In this document: one piece after another, positions 7,472 to 16,051 of the stretch
Layout of the letters: every line of letters starts with the position of its first letter
Position numbering within the stretch: the first letter of the stretch is position 1
Assembly (NCBI GenBank): GCA_900757495.1
Contig: CAAENX010000015.1
Span: 1 to 63,451, forward strand
Source: an uncultured Collinsella sp.
GTDB lineage: Bacteria > Actinomycetota > Coriobacteriia > Coriobacteriales > Coriobacteriaceae
Length of the DNA stretch: 63,451 bases
Direction: 5' to 3'
Notes under the pieces: generated by a model
Database searches by the model: none
What the model was told of the DNA's origin: nothing
What the model saw: the letters and a program-made list of their open reading frames with translations, nothing else
Program-made: the position numbers and the translations under genes

Positions 7472-7597
7472 TTAGATTCGAGCGCCTGCATGCTTAACAG
7501 CTTGCAGGCGCTCGAACAGCTCAAGAAGGCCGGCGTCTATTACATTCTTGGCAGCCTCAACTGCATGATCCGTTTCGTGGTTAATGTTAAATAGATC
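7472..7597 (-). pseudogene. Remnant of a third small antitoxin-like gene
   Basis: Minus-strand open stretch of about 40 codons without a start codon, bounded by TAG upstream and TAA downstream. The translation contains NHETDHAVEAAKNVIDAG and LLELFERLQAVKHAGARI. The DHAVE segment matches the C-terminal part of the small Fic partner. Its end forms a 14-bp perfect inverted repeat (7477-7490 with 7503-7516). Probably a decayed paralog. Confidence 0.4.
7477..7516. repeat. 14-bp perfect inverted repeat
   Basis: TTCGAGCGCCTGCA and TGCAGGCGCTCGAA flank a 12-nt centre. There is no U-tract, so terminator function is doubtful. It coincides with the end of the gene remnant and may mark where that gene was disrupted. 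Confidence 0.6.
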
Positions 7598-7628
7598 CTA
7601 AGCCATTTTACTTTTAGGCGGGTCGAAT

Positions 7629-8561
7629 CTAAATTTTATACCTAGTTATCTTTTTCCATTCGGCTGGGAAACCCATGGCATCAAGGAGGCGCTCCTCGCC
7701 GATGCTCTCATCCAATGACAAGTATCCGTTAACGCACTTGACGAGCTTGGCCTTGAATGTCTTGAACTCGTCGTCGCGAAGGAGGTATCGAAGGGTGATC
7801 ACTGCCGAGAAAACGTCTACCTTGCCGCAAGCGTAATCCGGCCCAATCTTTTCGATGCCGAGCTTGGCGTGCAAGGCCGTGTCATGAATCTCGACGTGAC
7901 ACCTGTGGGAGAAGAGACGCTCTCCATGTGCGCAGACGTTCCTGTAGAGGGCGAGTACGCGGATAAACGACGAGAGTTCTTTCGGGTTTCCGACCCCGAA
8001 CCTCTTAGCAATCTTGGCCTTCTCGCTGTCCCTGAGCGCCGTGAGCATTTTTGAAGTCTGTCCGAAGGTCATGGCGTTCACGGCGACCCATAGAGGCACG
8101 TTCTTATATGCCCCGCGGTAGTAGGCAAGGTATTCGTGGCTGGTATCCTTGTTGGCGATATAGTCAAGCATGTTCAGCAGCTTTGGGAGAACTCGCTTCG
8201 CGCTCTTCGACGTCGCGTAGCAGCGGGCGTCTAGATACTTGCTCTGGGACTCGCCATATGCAGCGCAGAACTCGTAGGCCAGCGCCGACCTGATCTTCGC
8301 CTCGACCTTGAGCAGCGCATCGAGCATTATCTCCCTAAGCTCGACGTCGAACTCGTAAAGTGCTAGGATGTCTCCAAAAGTGGCACCTTCGCGGTATACC
8401 CGGGTGCTCGGGTCGCGGAAAAACGACTGGTAGCCGTTCATGACCGGGAAATAGCCGATGCCCGCAAGCACCCTTCGGCAAACCTCTTCGTCCTCGATTC
8501 TGAGGCCGGAGCTTCTGAGCTTCTCCATCTGCTGCTGGTAGGTAAGGAAATCTTTGGGCAT
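7629..8561 (-). CDS. Abi_2 family (AbiD/AbiF-type) HEPN abortive-infection protein
   Basis: 310 residues, usual for the family. The N-terminus has the Abi_2 pattern LTYQQQMEKLRSSGL..GYFPVMNGY, and residues 207-212 (RNVCAH) form the HEPN RNase motif R-x4-H. AbiD/AbiF proteins stop phage growth by a toxic activity, probably RNA cleavage, and relatives are controlled by a small RNA encoded just upstream. Here a promoter, a small stem-loop RNA and a terminator-like hairpin fill the 120 bp before the gene. Family assignment is firm; phage specificity is unknown. Confidence 0.85.
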   Translation of the reverse strand: MPKDFLTYQQQMEKLRSSGLRIEDEEVCRRVLAGIGYFPVMNGYQSFFRDPSTRVYREGATFGDILALYEFDVELREIMLDALLKVEAKIRSALAYEFCAAYGESQSKYLDARCYATSKSAKRVLPKLLNMLDYIANKDTSHEYLAYYRGAYKNVPLWVAVNAMTFGQTSKMLTALRDSEKAKIAKRFGVGNPKELSSFIRVLALYRNVCAHGERLFSHRCHVEIHDTALHAKLGIEKIGPDYACGKVDVFSAVITLRYLLRDDEFKTFKAKLVKCVNGYLSLDESIGEERLLDAMGFPAEWKKITRYKI

Positions 8562-8576
8562 CGTCGCTCTTCCCGA

Positions 8577-8642
8577 AAATAAAAGGGGAACCCGCAGGCT
8601 CCCCTCCGGTTCCAGGCATCGAAAGTTTCTGGACCCTAATCA
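8577..8642 (-). ncRNA. Candidate abiF-type structured RNA upstream of Abi_2
   Basis: On the minus strand, GGGTCCAG pairs with CTGGAACC (one mismatch) around a 13-nt loop. A strong hairpin (GGGGAGCCTGCGGGTTCCCC) with TTTTATTTT follows, ending shortly before the Abi_2 start codon. A TTGACA box lies about 30 bp upstream. Structured RNAs are known upstream of AbiF-like genes and act as antitoxins in related systems. Whether this fits the published motif needs a covariance-model search. Confidence 0.5.
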
Positions 8643-8647
8643 CTGAC

Positions 8648-8679
8648 ATGATACTCTCTTCAAACTTGCGCGCTGTCAA
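8648..8679 (-). promoter_or_regulatory. Putative promoter for the Abi_2 RNA/gene
   Basis: Consensus -35 TTGACA at 8674-8679. The best -10 choices are GAGTAT at 17-bp spacing or TATCAT at 20 bp, neither ideal. It is the only promoter-like sequence between the surface-protein terminator and the Abi_2 start. Confidence 0.45.
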
Positions 8680-8743
8680 GCACATGAACTGAGTATCCAC
8701 CGGCACACATTACCAGCACGTCCGGCATTGCTCGCATAAAAAA

Positions 8744-8770
8744 GCAACACTCCTTCACCGAAAGCGTTGC
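8744..8770 (-). terminator. Terminator after the surface-protein gene
   Basis: Minus-strand stem GCAACGC pairing with GTGTTGC (imperfect) followed by TTTTTTAT. It lies 50-80 bp beyond the LPxTG gene's stop codon. Confidence 0.6.
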
Positions 8771-8822
8771 CACTAAAGCGTCTGCAGAACTCCTAAATTT
8801 AAGCCAGATGTTCCTCGCCACA

Positions 8823-9889
8823 TCAGCAACAATGTGAGGTGGTGAGGAACGCTGCGCCAAGCAGAAATAGCGTTAGGGACACGGCGATCCAATTTGTGTC
8901 GCTGGTTTTGGGAAGCGACAAGGAGGTCTTGGTGGCGGCCTTGGGCCTAGAGGCCTTGGCGGCCGTGGTGTTGGTCACTGTGGTCGTGGTCACCGTCTTA
9001 GTCGCGGCCGCGGGCTTTTGTGTGGGATTCGTCGACGGATCCGCAGCTGGATCGCCGGTAGCGGGGTCGGTGCCAGGGGCGGACGGACCATCCCCCGGCA
9101 CATCGTGCCCACCGGTCTCCCCCGCCGGCGTCGTGGCATCTACGGGCTCGATCACTACATGCGTGGCCACGGACCCGTCGGCAGCCACCACGCCCCCTGC
9201 GCCAAAGGCCCCGCCCGCAGGCGCCACAAAGCGCGCGGATGCAAGCGATCCGCCCAGGCAGGCGACGCCGCCGTCGGTGCCCGACGCATCCAGCCAGGAC
9301 GCATCGACGGCAAGCTGCCCGGCAGCGCCGCCGCCGGCAGCCCCGCCCAGCAGGCACACACCATAGGCGCGCACGCGGCGACAGCGCGCCCACCGTCGCG
9401 AACGGCAAGACCGTCCGCGATCACGCCGGCCACCAGCGCATCCGCGATGCCGGCGCCGTCGGCCCGCGCGTCAACCTTGCAGCCGTCCACCGCGAGCGTC
9501 CCCGACACGTAGATCCCGCACTGCGAGCCCGTGGCCACCAGCGACCCGGTGCCGCGGAGCGTCAGATCGCCCCACACCTCCATGCCGCAGCGCGAGATGT
9601 CCACGTCGGGCGCGCTCGTCTCGACAACAGTGTTCTGCCCGGTCAGCGTCACCACCAAGTCGCCGCCGGCGCCGATGGCCTCGCCCGTGTAGCTGTTAAG
9701 CTCCAGGTGGTCGGCATCGGTCCAGGCCCACCCGGGGCCCGACGCGCCCGGCTCGTAGTACGTGGCGCCCGCAATGAACAGACTGTCCGCGCCCGCGGCA
9801 TAAGAAGGCCCGCCCAGCAAAACGCAAAGGCAGGCCATGACGGTAAGCAAGATATAGTGACGGCTGGTGTGGAACGCGGCAGCAAGCAT
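8823..9889 (-). pseudogene. LPxTG cell-wall surface protein, frameshifted
   Basis: Two overlapping reading frames together make one protein. The first starts at the ATG at 9889 (GGAG upstream), has a signal peptide (hydrophobic stretch ending GGPSYAAGA) and a glycine-rich repeat-like domain (GMEVWGDLTLRGTGSLVATG, GIYVSGTLAVDG). Between about 9374 and 9420 it loses frame. The second frame continues the same composition (AYGVCLLGGAAGG), then a Pro/Thr-rich spacer, sortase signal LPKTS, a membrane helix and a short tail. Beta-strand-like repeats of this kind occur in surface proteins of gut Actinobacteria. A sequencing error, true pseudogene or phase switching cannot be told apart here; no homopolymer is present at the break. 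Confidence 0.7.
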
Positions 9890-10238
9890 AACCGCTCCGA
9901 TCTTCGCAAGAGCCAATGGAAACTGCGCCAGAAAATACCTGGTAGCAGCAGTTATTAGTGTAGCGAGATCAAGCAAGGGACGATGAAGAAACCTGCAATC
10001 GAACCCGGAAATTAGGTGTAAATCGTTTTGCCAGTCGGTGAAAGGAGGGATTGCATCCGGCGTTGCTCATAGATCGACGCGGCCACGGCCCCGTTGTTCA
10101 CGCTACCTGACGTCCAGGATAGAGCGCGCACAGGAATTTGTCGGAGTTGGATTTCACCATCAAATGGAGTTGGCCTACGACAGGCTTGTGACAGCTATTG
10201 TTCCTGTCGTACCACGCAACTTATAGCAGCTCGACGAC
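9890..10238. other. Gene-free stretch upstream of the surface protein
   Basis: About 350 bp. The minus-strand frame of the surface protein stays open to 9976, but without a better start. A 62-codon plus-strand frame at 10038-10226 has no ribosome site and no recognisable features. I see no gene here. Confidence 0.5.
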
Positions 10239-10283
10239 AATGAACTCCTTGCAGGCGCGACTCTCGTCTGCAAGGAGTTCATT
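10239..10283. repeat. 16-bp perfect inverted repeat
   Basis: AATGAACTCCTTGCAG (10239-10254) and its exact reverse complement (10268-10283) flank a 13-nt loop. No U-tract follows on either strand. It sits about 110 bp before the operator region of the GntR-TIR gene, at the shift from GC-rich to AT-richer DNA. Confidence 0.7.
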
Positions 10284-10394
10284 GGTCAGAATTTACGGTG
10301 CAAGATTGTAATCGTTCAACAACCATTTGGCATTCCTTGTAAACGGGACCTATCAGAATGGAAATAATCAATTCAAATAGTAATTTGTATTTAG

Positions 10395-10439
10395 ACTGTA
10401 CACTGTTAGATATAACTGTTACATTCTGTATCAGTACAG
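10395..10439. promoter_or_regulatory. ACTGTACA/CTGTA-N4-TACAG operators of the GntR-TIR gene
   Basis: The palindrome CTGTATCAGTACAG lies at 10426-10439, preceded by ACTGTACACTGT and ACTGTTACA in the 30 bp upstream. AGGAGG follows at about 10450, before the start codon. GntR-type winged helices commonly bind inverted half-sites of this kind, so autoregulation is likely. Confidence 0.6.
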
Positions 10440-10459
10440 TATTGTAGTTAGGAGGAACA

Positions 10460-11818
10460 ATGAAACTAGTATTCGACAAGATGAAGGGCGAGCCGTCTTA
10501 TACAGCTGGAGCAAGGTATATTGAGGAAATGATTCGGTCCGGCCAATTGATGAATGGCGACAAACTCCCCTCCATTCGAGAATTCGCAGACGACAATGGC
10601 ATGAGCACTGCAACCGCTCAAAGGATCTACTCGGAAATTGAACAGAAGGGACTAATTACCACAATTCAAGGAAGCGGTTCGCTAGTCACATTTAATGAGG
10701 ACGTAGTATCCGATGATGGCATTAATAAAGTCACCATCTTTTGGTCTTATGCCCATAAGGATGATCAAAATTCAAAGGGTGCTGTCCTTACGCTACTAGA
10801 AGCTATTAAGGCCGAATACGAACTGCAAACGGGCGAAGATTTGACAGTATTCGTAGATAAAGATGGAATTGAATGGGGTGCGAACTGGAAAACCGCCATT
10901 AATGAAGCGCTGTTGAATACGGTAATTTTCATTCCAATTCTTACTCCCACCTATCTAAAAAGGCCCTCTTGTTTGGGAGAACTCAGGAACGCGGTATCTG
11001 TCTTTCGCGACAAGAAGATTGCATATGGAATTTTTCCCATACGCTTCACTAATGTTGATGCTGCCCTTAAGAACTTTCCAGACGACGATCTTGCCAACAC
11101 GCTTAGTGAAACTCAGGCTTCTAATTTCTACGAGATTAAGACTCGAGATCCAGAATCGAGTGTCTATCAAGATTACGTTGCGACTCTTGTGTCGAAACTA
11201 GTAGAAGTGGACCAATGGCTTTGTGACGGTCATTTAAACCTTGTAAAGCAGGCTGATGAAACGCTGCGAGAAACGCAAGACGGATTTCTCGACAGGCTTG
11301 CGGCGCTCGAAGCTGAAAGTGAAAATCAGAATCGAATCCTAAATAGCATGACGGAAATAATGACCGCAATCGGCTTGCTTGCCCAGGAAAAAGCAATAGA
11401 AATGAAGGAATCGGACGCAAAGAACAAAGGCATTTCTGCCAAGCTGATAATAACGCGCAGCATGGCAAAGGAGCTTGGCCCTCTTGCTGATGAGTTCTAC
11501 GCAAATTGCCGCGAGTTTACTCAAAGTGTTGAAACGATGGGCGCTGGTGTAAGCGCATATGTCGAAATATGCCAGTATTACGGTGGAGAACGTTCTTTTG
11601 ATTTTGAAAATGCGGTTAGCAGTCTTATCGATAACACGAATGAGGCGTTTAGCGAATGTAGAGATTTTGGAAGCTCGGTCTCGGTAATCGGAAAAATGTC
11701 TAGAGATTTACGTGCTCCAGCCCATCGGATTCAAAAGAGCCTCGATTTATTCTGCAGTACTCAGTCTCAATTTAGTAAGTGGGTCGAAGAACTTAAGCGT
11801 TTGGACCGTGTTGAATAA
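10460..11818 (+). CDS. GntR winged-helix / TIR domain fusion protein
   Basis: 452 residues from an ATG preceded by AGGAGGAACA. Residues 10-78 are a GntR-type winged helix (YIEEMIRSGQLMNGDKLPSIREFADDNGMS.TATAQRIYSEI). Residues 89 to about 240 are a TIR domain: strand VTIFWSYAHKD (91-101), BB-loop region FVDKDGIEWG, and SCLGEL with the putative catalytic Glu174 of NAD-cleaving TIRs. The remaining 200 residues are helical with a possible coiled coil near 265-320. No membrane segment. Palindromes just upstream suggest it represses itself. TIR proteins in bacteria usually act in phage defence by depleting NAD; fusion to a DNA-binding domain is unusual. It converges on a large KAP-type NTPase. Confidence 0.85.
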   Translation: MKLVFDKMKGEPSYTAGARYIEEMIRSGQLMNGDKLPSIREFADDNGMSTATAQRIYSEIEQKGLITTIQGSGSLVTFNEDVVSDDGINKVTIFWSYAHKDDQNSKGAVLTLLEAIKAEYELQTGEDLTVFVDKDGIEWGANWKTAINEALLNTVIFIPILTPTYLKRPSCLGELRNAVSVFRDKKIAYGIFPIRFTNVDAALKNFPDDDLANTLSETQASNFYEIKTRDPESSVYQDYVATLVSKLVEVDQWLCDGHLNLVKQADETLRETQDGFLDRLAALEAESENQNRILNSMTEIMTAIGLLAQEKAIEMKESDAKNKGISAKLIITRSMAKELGPLADEFYANCREFTQSVETMGAGVSAYVEICQYYGGERSFDFENAVSSLIDNTNEAFSECRDFGSSVSVIGKMSRDLRAPAHRIQKSLDLFCSTQSQFSKWVEELKRLDRVE

Positions 11819-12248
11819 TCTATCTACTATGGCGTTCATTTACTAAAGAACCACCGTAGCGGCTGTCAATTTCAGCACGCCCGTCGTCATGGCACCCTTA
11901 CGATGACAACGGGTGCATGCGGCAGCTGATGTACGTTGCTGGTGTTGCGGACGAGTCGACATAAACGGTGCAAACATGCAGCGGCCCGGCGAGGGTCATT
12001 AAAATAGGGCACCGGGGCAACACCAGCCCCGGTGCCCAAACGTACTAACGGCGGGGTCATTTTGCGATATTCAATACCGTTCAAGCGATTACAAATATCC
12101 GATGAAAGGAAGCATCGCGTGACTTTAAGGCTATCTGTCAGATACTAAATCCCAACGCAAGGAGCTATCACCGATTATAAGCACACCTCAACTCAATATA
12201 GCCATCGACTCATGCAGAACGCAAGGACGAGTGTGGCTATTTGATACT
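11819..12248. other. Convergent intergenic region
   Basis: 430 bp between the GntR-TIR gene and the oppositely oriented NTPase gene. It contains a strong hairpin at 12007-12037. A 65-codon minus-strand frame (11887-12084) runs through the hairpin, has no ribosome site and looks spurious. No other gene is seen. Confidence 0.55.
12007..12037 (-). terminator. Terminator of the KAP-type NTPase gene
   Basis: A 12-bp perfect stem GGGCACCGGGGC/GCCCCGGTGCCC around a 7-nt loop; on the minus strand it is followed by TATTTTAAT. It lies about 210 bp past the NTPase stop codon. Confidence 0.7.
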
Positions 12249-15200
12249 TCAGCGATAATAATCTGCCTCTATTTTTTCTTCCCAGTTCAGATATTCTTTT
12301 TTTGACTTGCACACTTGTCGAAGAATTGGACGCCAATTTTGGACTAACTCGTTTTTCAAAAGACCGCCATCCCAATTCTTCTGTGTAAGCACCCTATGCA
12401 TGTCCACCGGAAGAAGGTCCGGCAATGAAGACCAACATTCCCTATCGGTGTTCATCTTTTTAAGAACATTCATCCGATATGAAGACCAGCCTGCCTGTTT
12501 TAATGCGTTATATACCGACTCGCCGGGGCTAATAAGCCCATCTTTAAAGGCAGGCAGGATAATATCTTGATTATTAATGAAGTCTTCGCTTAAAGAAGTG
12601 AAATCTAACGGGAATAAATCGGGAAGAAGTGCGGAAACAGATTTCAATAAAGTCAAATAAGAATCAACCGAGAAGCATCCACTAGTGAGCATCTCGTTGA
12701 TAAAGTTAATCAGAACTTGCTTATCAGGCTCATAATTCGATCCGATAGTAATTGTCCCTGACGTACTAAAGCAAGAAGCCAATGATTTTGAAGTAATGAA
12801 AGAAACGTCCTTGCCGATTATTTTTCCAAGGATTAAGTAATTAGCGAGACTCGACTCAATCAAATTAAAATCAATGAAAGCCGAACAAAACGCCGCAAAC
12901 ACAGGAATAGAGTGGTTATCAATTGTCGCGTAAAAAGCGGAATAAAGATCAACGCTAAACTTTCTAATCCGAGAGTTACGAATTATATTTTCAGTCGTAT
13001 TTTTGATCGACGGTAGCGAGCAAAATGATGAATCACGCGCCAATAAATTATAAAGAGATTGCTCAAGTGCGACCGTCATGTTTTCGCAGAAGCAATCGCC
13101 ATCTTCCATCAAAGATAAATACTTATTCAGAGAATTGACGTCTTTAAGCACTCTATCACGGACAAATGCGCCAGCTTTATCGATCGAAGAAAACGATTTG
13201 GAATTTGAAGCAATTATAAGATTATTTCTGGTAATTGTATAAATACCCTCTTTAGTTGCTGATCGTTGATAATTTGGGCTTAGAGCTGAAAGGTCCTGAA
13301 CCTCAGCCCCTACCTCAGAAAAATAATTACAAACCGCGTCTGAAACAGTGCTGTCAAAACTAGTTAAACCCTCAAGTAATTCAGAGGCATGTTCAACGAG
13401 CCAAGAAGCACATTTTTCATGTGTATAGGAAACTCTAGTATTAAAGTTTTTCAAGCCTCTGGTCACGATATCGATTAAGAAATCAGCATTGGTCTTTAAC
13501 TGATAATCGTCTGCAATTGGATAAAGATTGTTTTGATTACTTTCTGAATATGGTGAAGATTGATCAACCATAATATCGATGGCGCTTGGTACAAGTTCCA
13601 TTAGCAATTCAATAAAATTCGTATTCCACCATCGCTCTTTTGCTGATAGCAGGACACTCTGCAGTAAACAATACCCAATTGAATCCTTTTTGGAACTAGC
13701 CGCTCGAATCATTCTCCGTGCATCTTTTTCATGACCTTCTGCATTTAGAAGAAATATAAGTAAGTCTTTATTAAAACAACGGTGCTCAGAGAATCTTGAA
13801 GCCGGGATAATCCGACATAGCTCGCGGCAGTCCTCTTCACTCAATATCATCGTTGGGTCAGGTATATTCTGCCTATATCGACTATTGATAAAATAAACTA
13901 CATTCGGTCTGGCATTTTTAGGATACTTTGAGATGTATAAGTAGAAATCCCGGCAAATAAACCCCTGTTCGATCAAGTCAAAAGCAATTCCAGGTCCCAG
14001 ATGCTTAAAAACTAAATCTCGAAAAGTGATCAATTTCTCTTCGTTGGGATAATCCATACAACCTTCGGGTAGATAAGTTGAGAAATCGAATGACTTACAC
14101 CGACTAATCTCGGCGTCAATGGCATCTAAACAAAAGTCTTTGTCGCCAACCGCCATCAATAAATCGATATCCAAGCTCTTATTCGCCTTGATAAATAAGT
14201 CAACAAACTCAGACTTAGTAAACCGAATAAATGAAGAGCCATAGCGAGGAGGATCAAGCGCCACCATGTCACTCGGTTTCTTTTTCAAAAATAGGTCCCA
14301 AAATGTGTCAGTCTGAATTTGAGAAGCTCCGTTCTGGCAATCAAATCGAGATCCGTCTATTACTAATACGTACCCTCCTTTAATGTAATTTCTAATCGAG
14401 GTATCTAACTCTAATCCGAGATTAGTTAGGGCTGACGCCCCAAGCTTACCGTTGGCGGAATATTCTTTGCAAAGAGACCTCATGGCTTCGAGCTTTTTGC
14501 TTCGATTGGATACAGCAGAATCAAAGCTGTATGAAATTAAATAGAGGGAACCTTTTCCAATACGAAGATTTTCGTATTCTAGAGGGTATACATTCTTGTA
14601 AATCGCCATTGCTAAAAGTTTGTCTTCGGTTAGCCCAAGTTGCCTTGCTCCATTTGATTCTGATGCGAACCCTAGCTCTTCGTATAAAATAAGATAATCG
14701 TTACGAATGGATTTCAGAAGCCGCATGTCAGATAGATAAGGTGCGGCAAGTCGAAGCAGTTCATCAAATCGCTCTGCTTCTGCACCGGCAATATTTCTAA
14801 TCCAATTCAGCTGGTCAGAGAATACAGATAGAGCAACGTCGTAGGCGGTGTAATCTGCCATAAACGGGACAACAGAAATCAGCAAGTCAAATAGTTTTGT
14901 CTTCATTGATCCCTTTATGCCAAATAGAACTGCCCCTTCGTCGTTGGAATTAATCGAGGTATCGGCGTAATTCGCTTCGTCAAACAGACTTTCTCTAACT
15001 GCATAGATAAATGATACCGAGCGATGAATTCCAGGAGCGCAATTAATAATGTGGTTTAGATTACGAAGCTCTTCGTATATATAGGCATTATTGAATCGAT
15101 CAAGGTCTTCGAATATGACAGCGTCAGGTTGATTCACCTCGAAGTAGTAAACCAATTCATCCCGATATTTATTAAAGAAAGATGGTTCTTTTGTTTCGGT

Positions 15201-15860
15201 AGTAAGGGAAGCCGGACCAGTTGAAACAGATTTAATTCTAATGTGCGACGGTAAATAATAATTAATTAAGCAAACTAAGCAAGATGAAGCAACTATAACT
15301 AATCCAATTATCCCAACGGTCAGGGGAAGCCGTTCGGCGGATAAAGCCCACGCCCAGTATCTAGTCCATGCCGATAATTTATCCTGTGAGTTGTCTAGCA
15401 CAAAGGCACAAAAACAAATTGTCAGAACTAGCAAAAAGCCACATAAGGTTGATACTCCAAGTGTTCTTAACCAATTATCCCTATGGATGCCACTTACTGA
15501 TGAAAGACATGCTTTACTCGAATCGCCTTGGTACAAAAGTTGACCAAGTATTTCACGTTCGAGAAACCCAGTCAGCTCGCTCGACTCCGGGATTTGATCA
15601 GGATTTAATGTTGATAAGCTGATGCAAATAACTTTTTTATTGGAACGTCTAGAAACACGACTGAATTCTTGGAGAATACTACTTTTCCCGCAGCCATAAG
15701 GTCCGGAGAGAGCGATATTCGAACAATCACTCTCATAGGCGGCTCGTAGAAGCCGCACAACATACCTGCCGTGATCCTCCTCGCAGAACTCAGGCTTTAA
15801 AGGCAGAAGATCGTCAATATCATTTCCGCCGTGATTGTCTATATATCGCCTTAGATACAT
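12249..15860 (-). CDS. KAP/YobI-type membrane P-loop NTPase
   Basis: 1203 residues. Walker A GPYGCGKSS at 53-61 and Walker B DAVIFEDLDR at 246-255 are separated by two predicted membrane helices (about 132-155 and 178-203), the hallmark layout of KAP-family NTPases such as YobI. The 900-residue C-terminal part is helical and unassigned. Members of this class are membrane-anchored STAND-like ATPases, and several occur in phage-defence islands. The gene is AT-rich compared with the housekeeping genes of this window, suggesting transfer. The start ATG lies 190 bp from the end of the capsule operon. A defence role is inferred from class and context, not shown. Confidence 0.8.
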   Translation of the reverse strand: MYLRRYIDNHGGNDIDDLLPLKPEFCEEDHGRYVVRLLRAAYESDCSNIALSGPYGCGKSSILQEFSRVSRRSNKKVICISLSTLNPDQIPESSELTGFLEREILGQLLYQGDSSKACLSSVSGIHRDNWLRTLGVSTLCGFLLVLTICFCAFVLDNSQDKLSAWTRYWAWALSAERLPLTVGIIGLVIVASSCLVCLINYYLPSHIRIKSVSTGPASLTTETKEPSFFNKYRDELVYYFEVNQPDAVIFEDLDRFNNAYIYEELRNLNHIINCAPGIHRSVSFIYAVRESLFDEANYADTSINSNDEGAVLFGIKGSMKTKLFDLLISVVPFMADYTAYDVALSVFSDQLNWIRNIAGAEAERFDELLRLAAPYLSDMRLLKSIRNDYLILYEELGFASESNGARQLGLTEDKLLAMAIYKNVYPLEYENLRIGKGSLYLISYSFDSAVSNRSKKLEAMRSLCKEYSANGKLGASALTNLGLELDTSIRNYIKGGYVLVIDGSRFDCQNGASQIQTDTFWDLFLKKKPSDMVALDPPRYGSSFIRFTKSEFVDLFIKANKSLDIDLLMAVGDKDFCLDAIDAEISRCKSFDFSTYLPEGCMDYPNEEKLITFRDLVFKHLGPGIAFDLIEQGFICRDFYLYISKYPKNARPNVVYFINSRYRQNIPDPTMILSEEDCRELCRIIPASRFSEHRCFNKDLLIFLLNAEGHEKDARRMIRAASSKKDSIGYCLLQSVLLSAKERWWNTNFIELLMELVPSAIDIMVDQSSPYSESNQNNLYPIADDYQLKTNADFLIDIVTRGLKNFNTRVSYTHEKCASWLVEHASELLEGLTSFDSTVSDAVCNYFSEVGAEVQDLSALSPNYQRSATKEGIYTITRNNLIIASNSKSFSSIDKAGAFVRDRVLKDVNSLNKYLSLMEDGDCFCENMTVALEQSLYNLLARDSSFCSLPSIKNTTENIIRNSRIRKFSVDLYSAFYATIDNHSIPVFAAFCSAFIDFNLIESSLANYLILGKIIGKDVSFITSKSLASCFSTSGTITIGSNYEPDKQVLINFINEMLTSGCFSVDSYLTLLKSVSALLPDLFPLDFTSLSEDFINNQDIILPAFKDGLISPGESVYNALKQAGWSSYRMNVLKKMNTDRECWSSLPDLLPVDMHRVLTQKNWDGGLLKNELVQNWRPILRQVCKSKKEYLNWEEKIEADYYR

Positions 15861-15969
15861 TTTGTGTCCCCATTAATACATTTGAATAACAGACAGGCGC
15901 AATAGCCCTTTGAAAACAGTTCAAAATTGTTCGCATGTTAACTGCGCATAATCCATTTCAAAAAATATG

Positions 15970-16008
15970 GCTGCTGATTGACTTCTGCATGTAGCCAATC
16001 AGCAGCCT
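15970..16008 (-). terminator. Terminator of the capsule operon
   Basis: A 12-bp stem GGCTGCTGATTG/CAATCAGCAGCC, followed on the minus strand by ATATTTTTT. It lies 45 bp beyond the last capsule gene (capG). Confidence 0.85.
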
Positions 16009-16051
16009 AGCTGGATTTAGTTATTTAGGATCCAGTAATACAGAAGCTCTC

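Noticed and set aside
10038..10226. 62-codon plus-strand frame
   Set aside because: No ribosome site, no recognisable domain, and composition unlike neighbouring genes.
11887..12084. 65-codon minus-strand frame
   Set aside because: It runs through a strong terminator hairpin, lacks a ribosome site and has no family resemblance.
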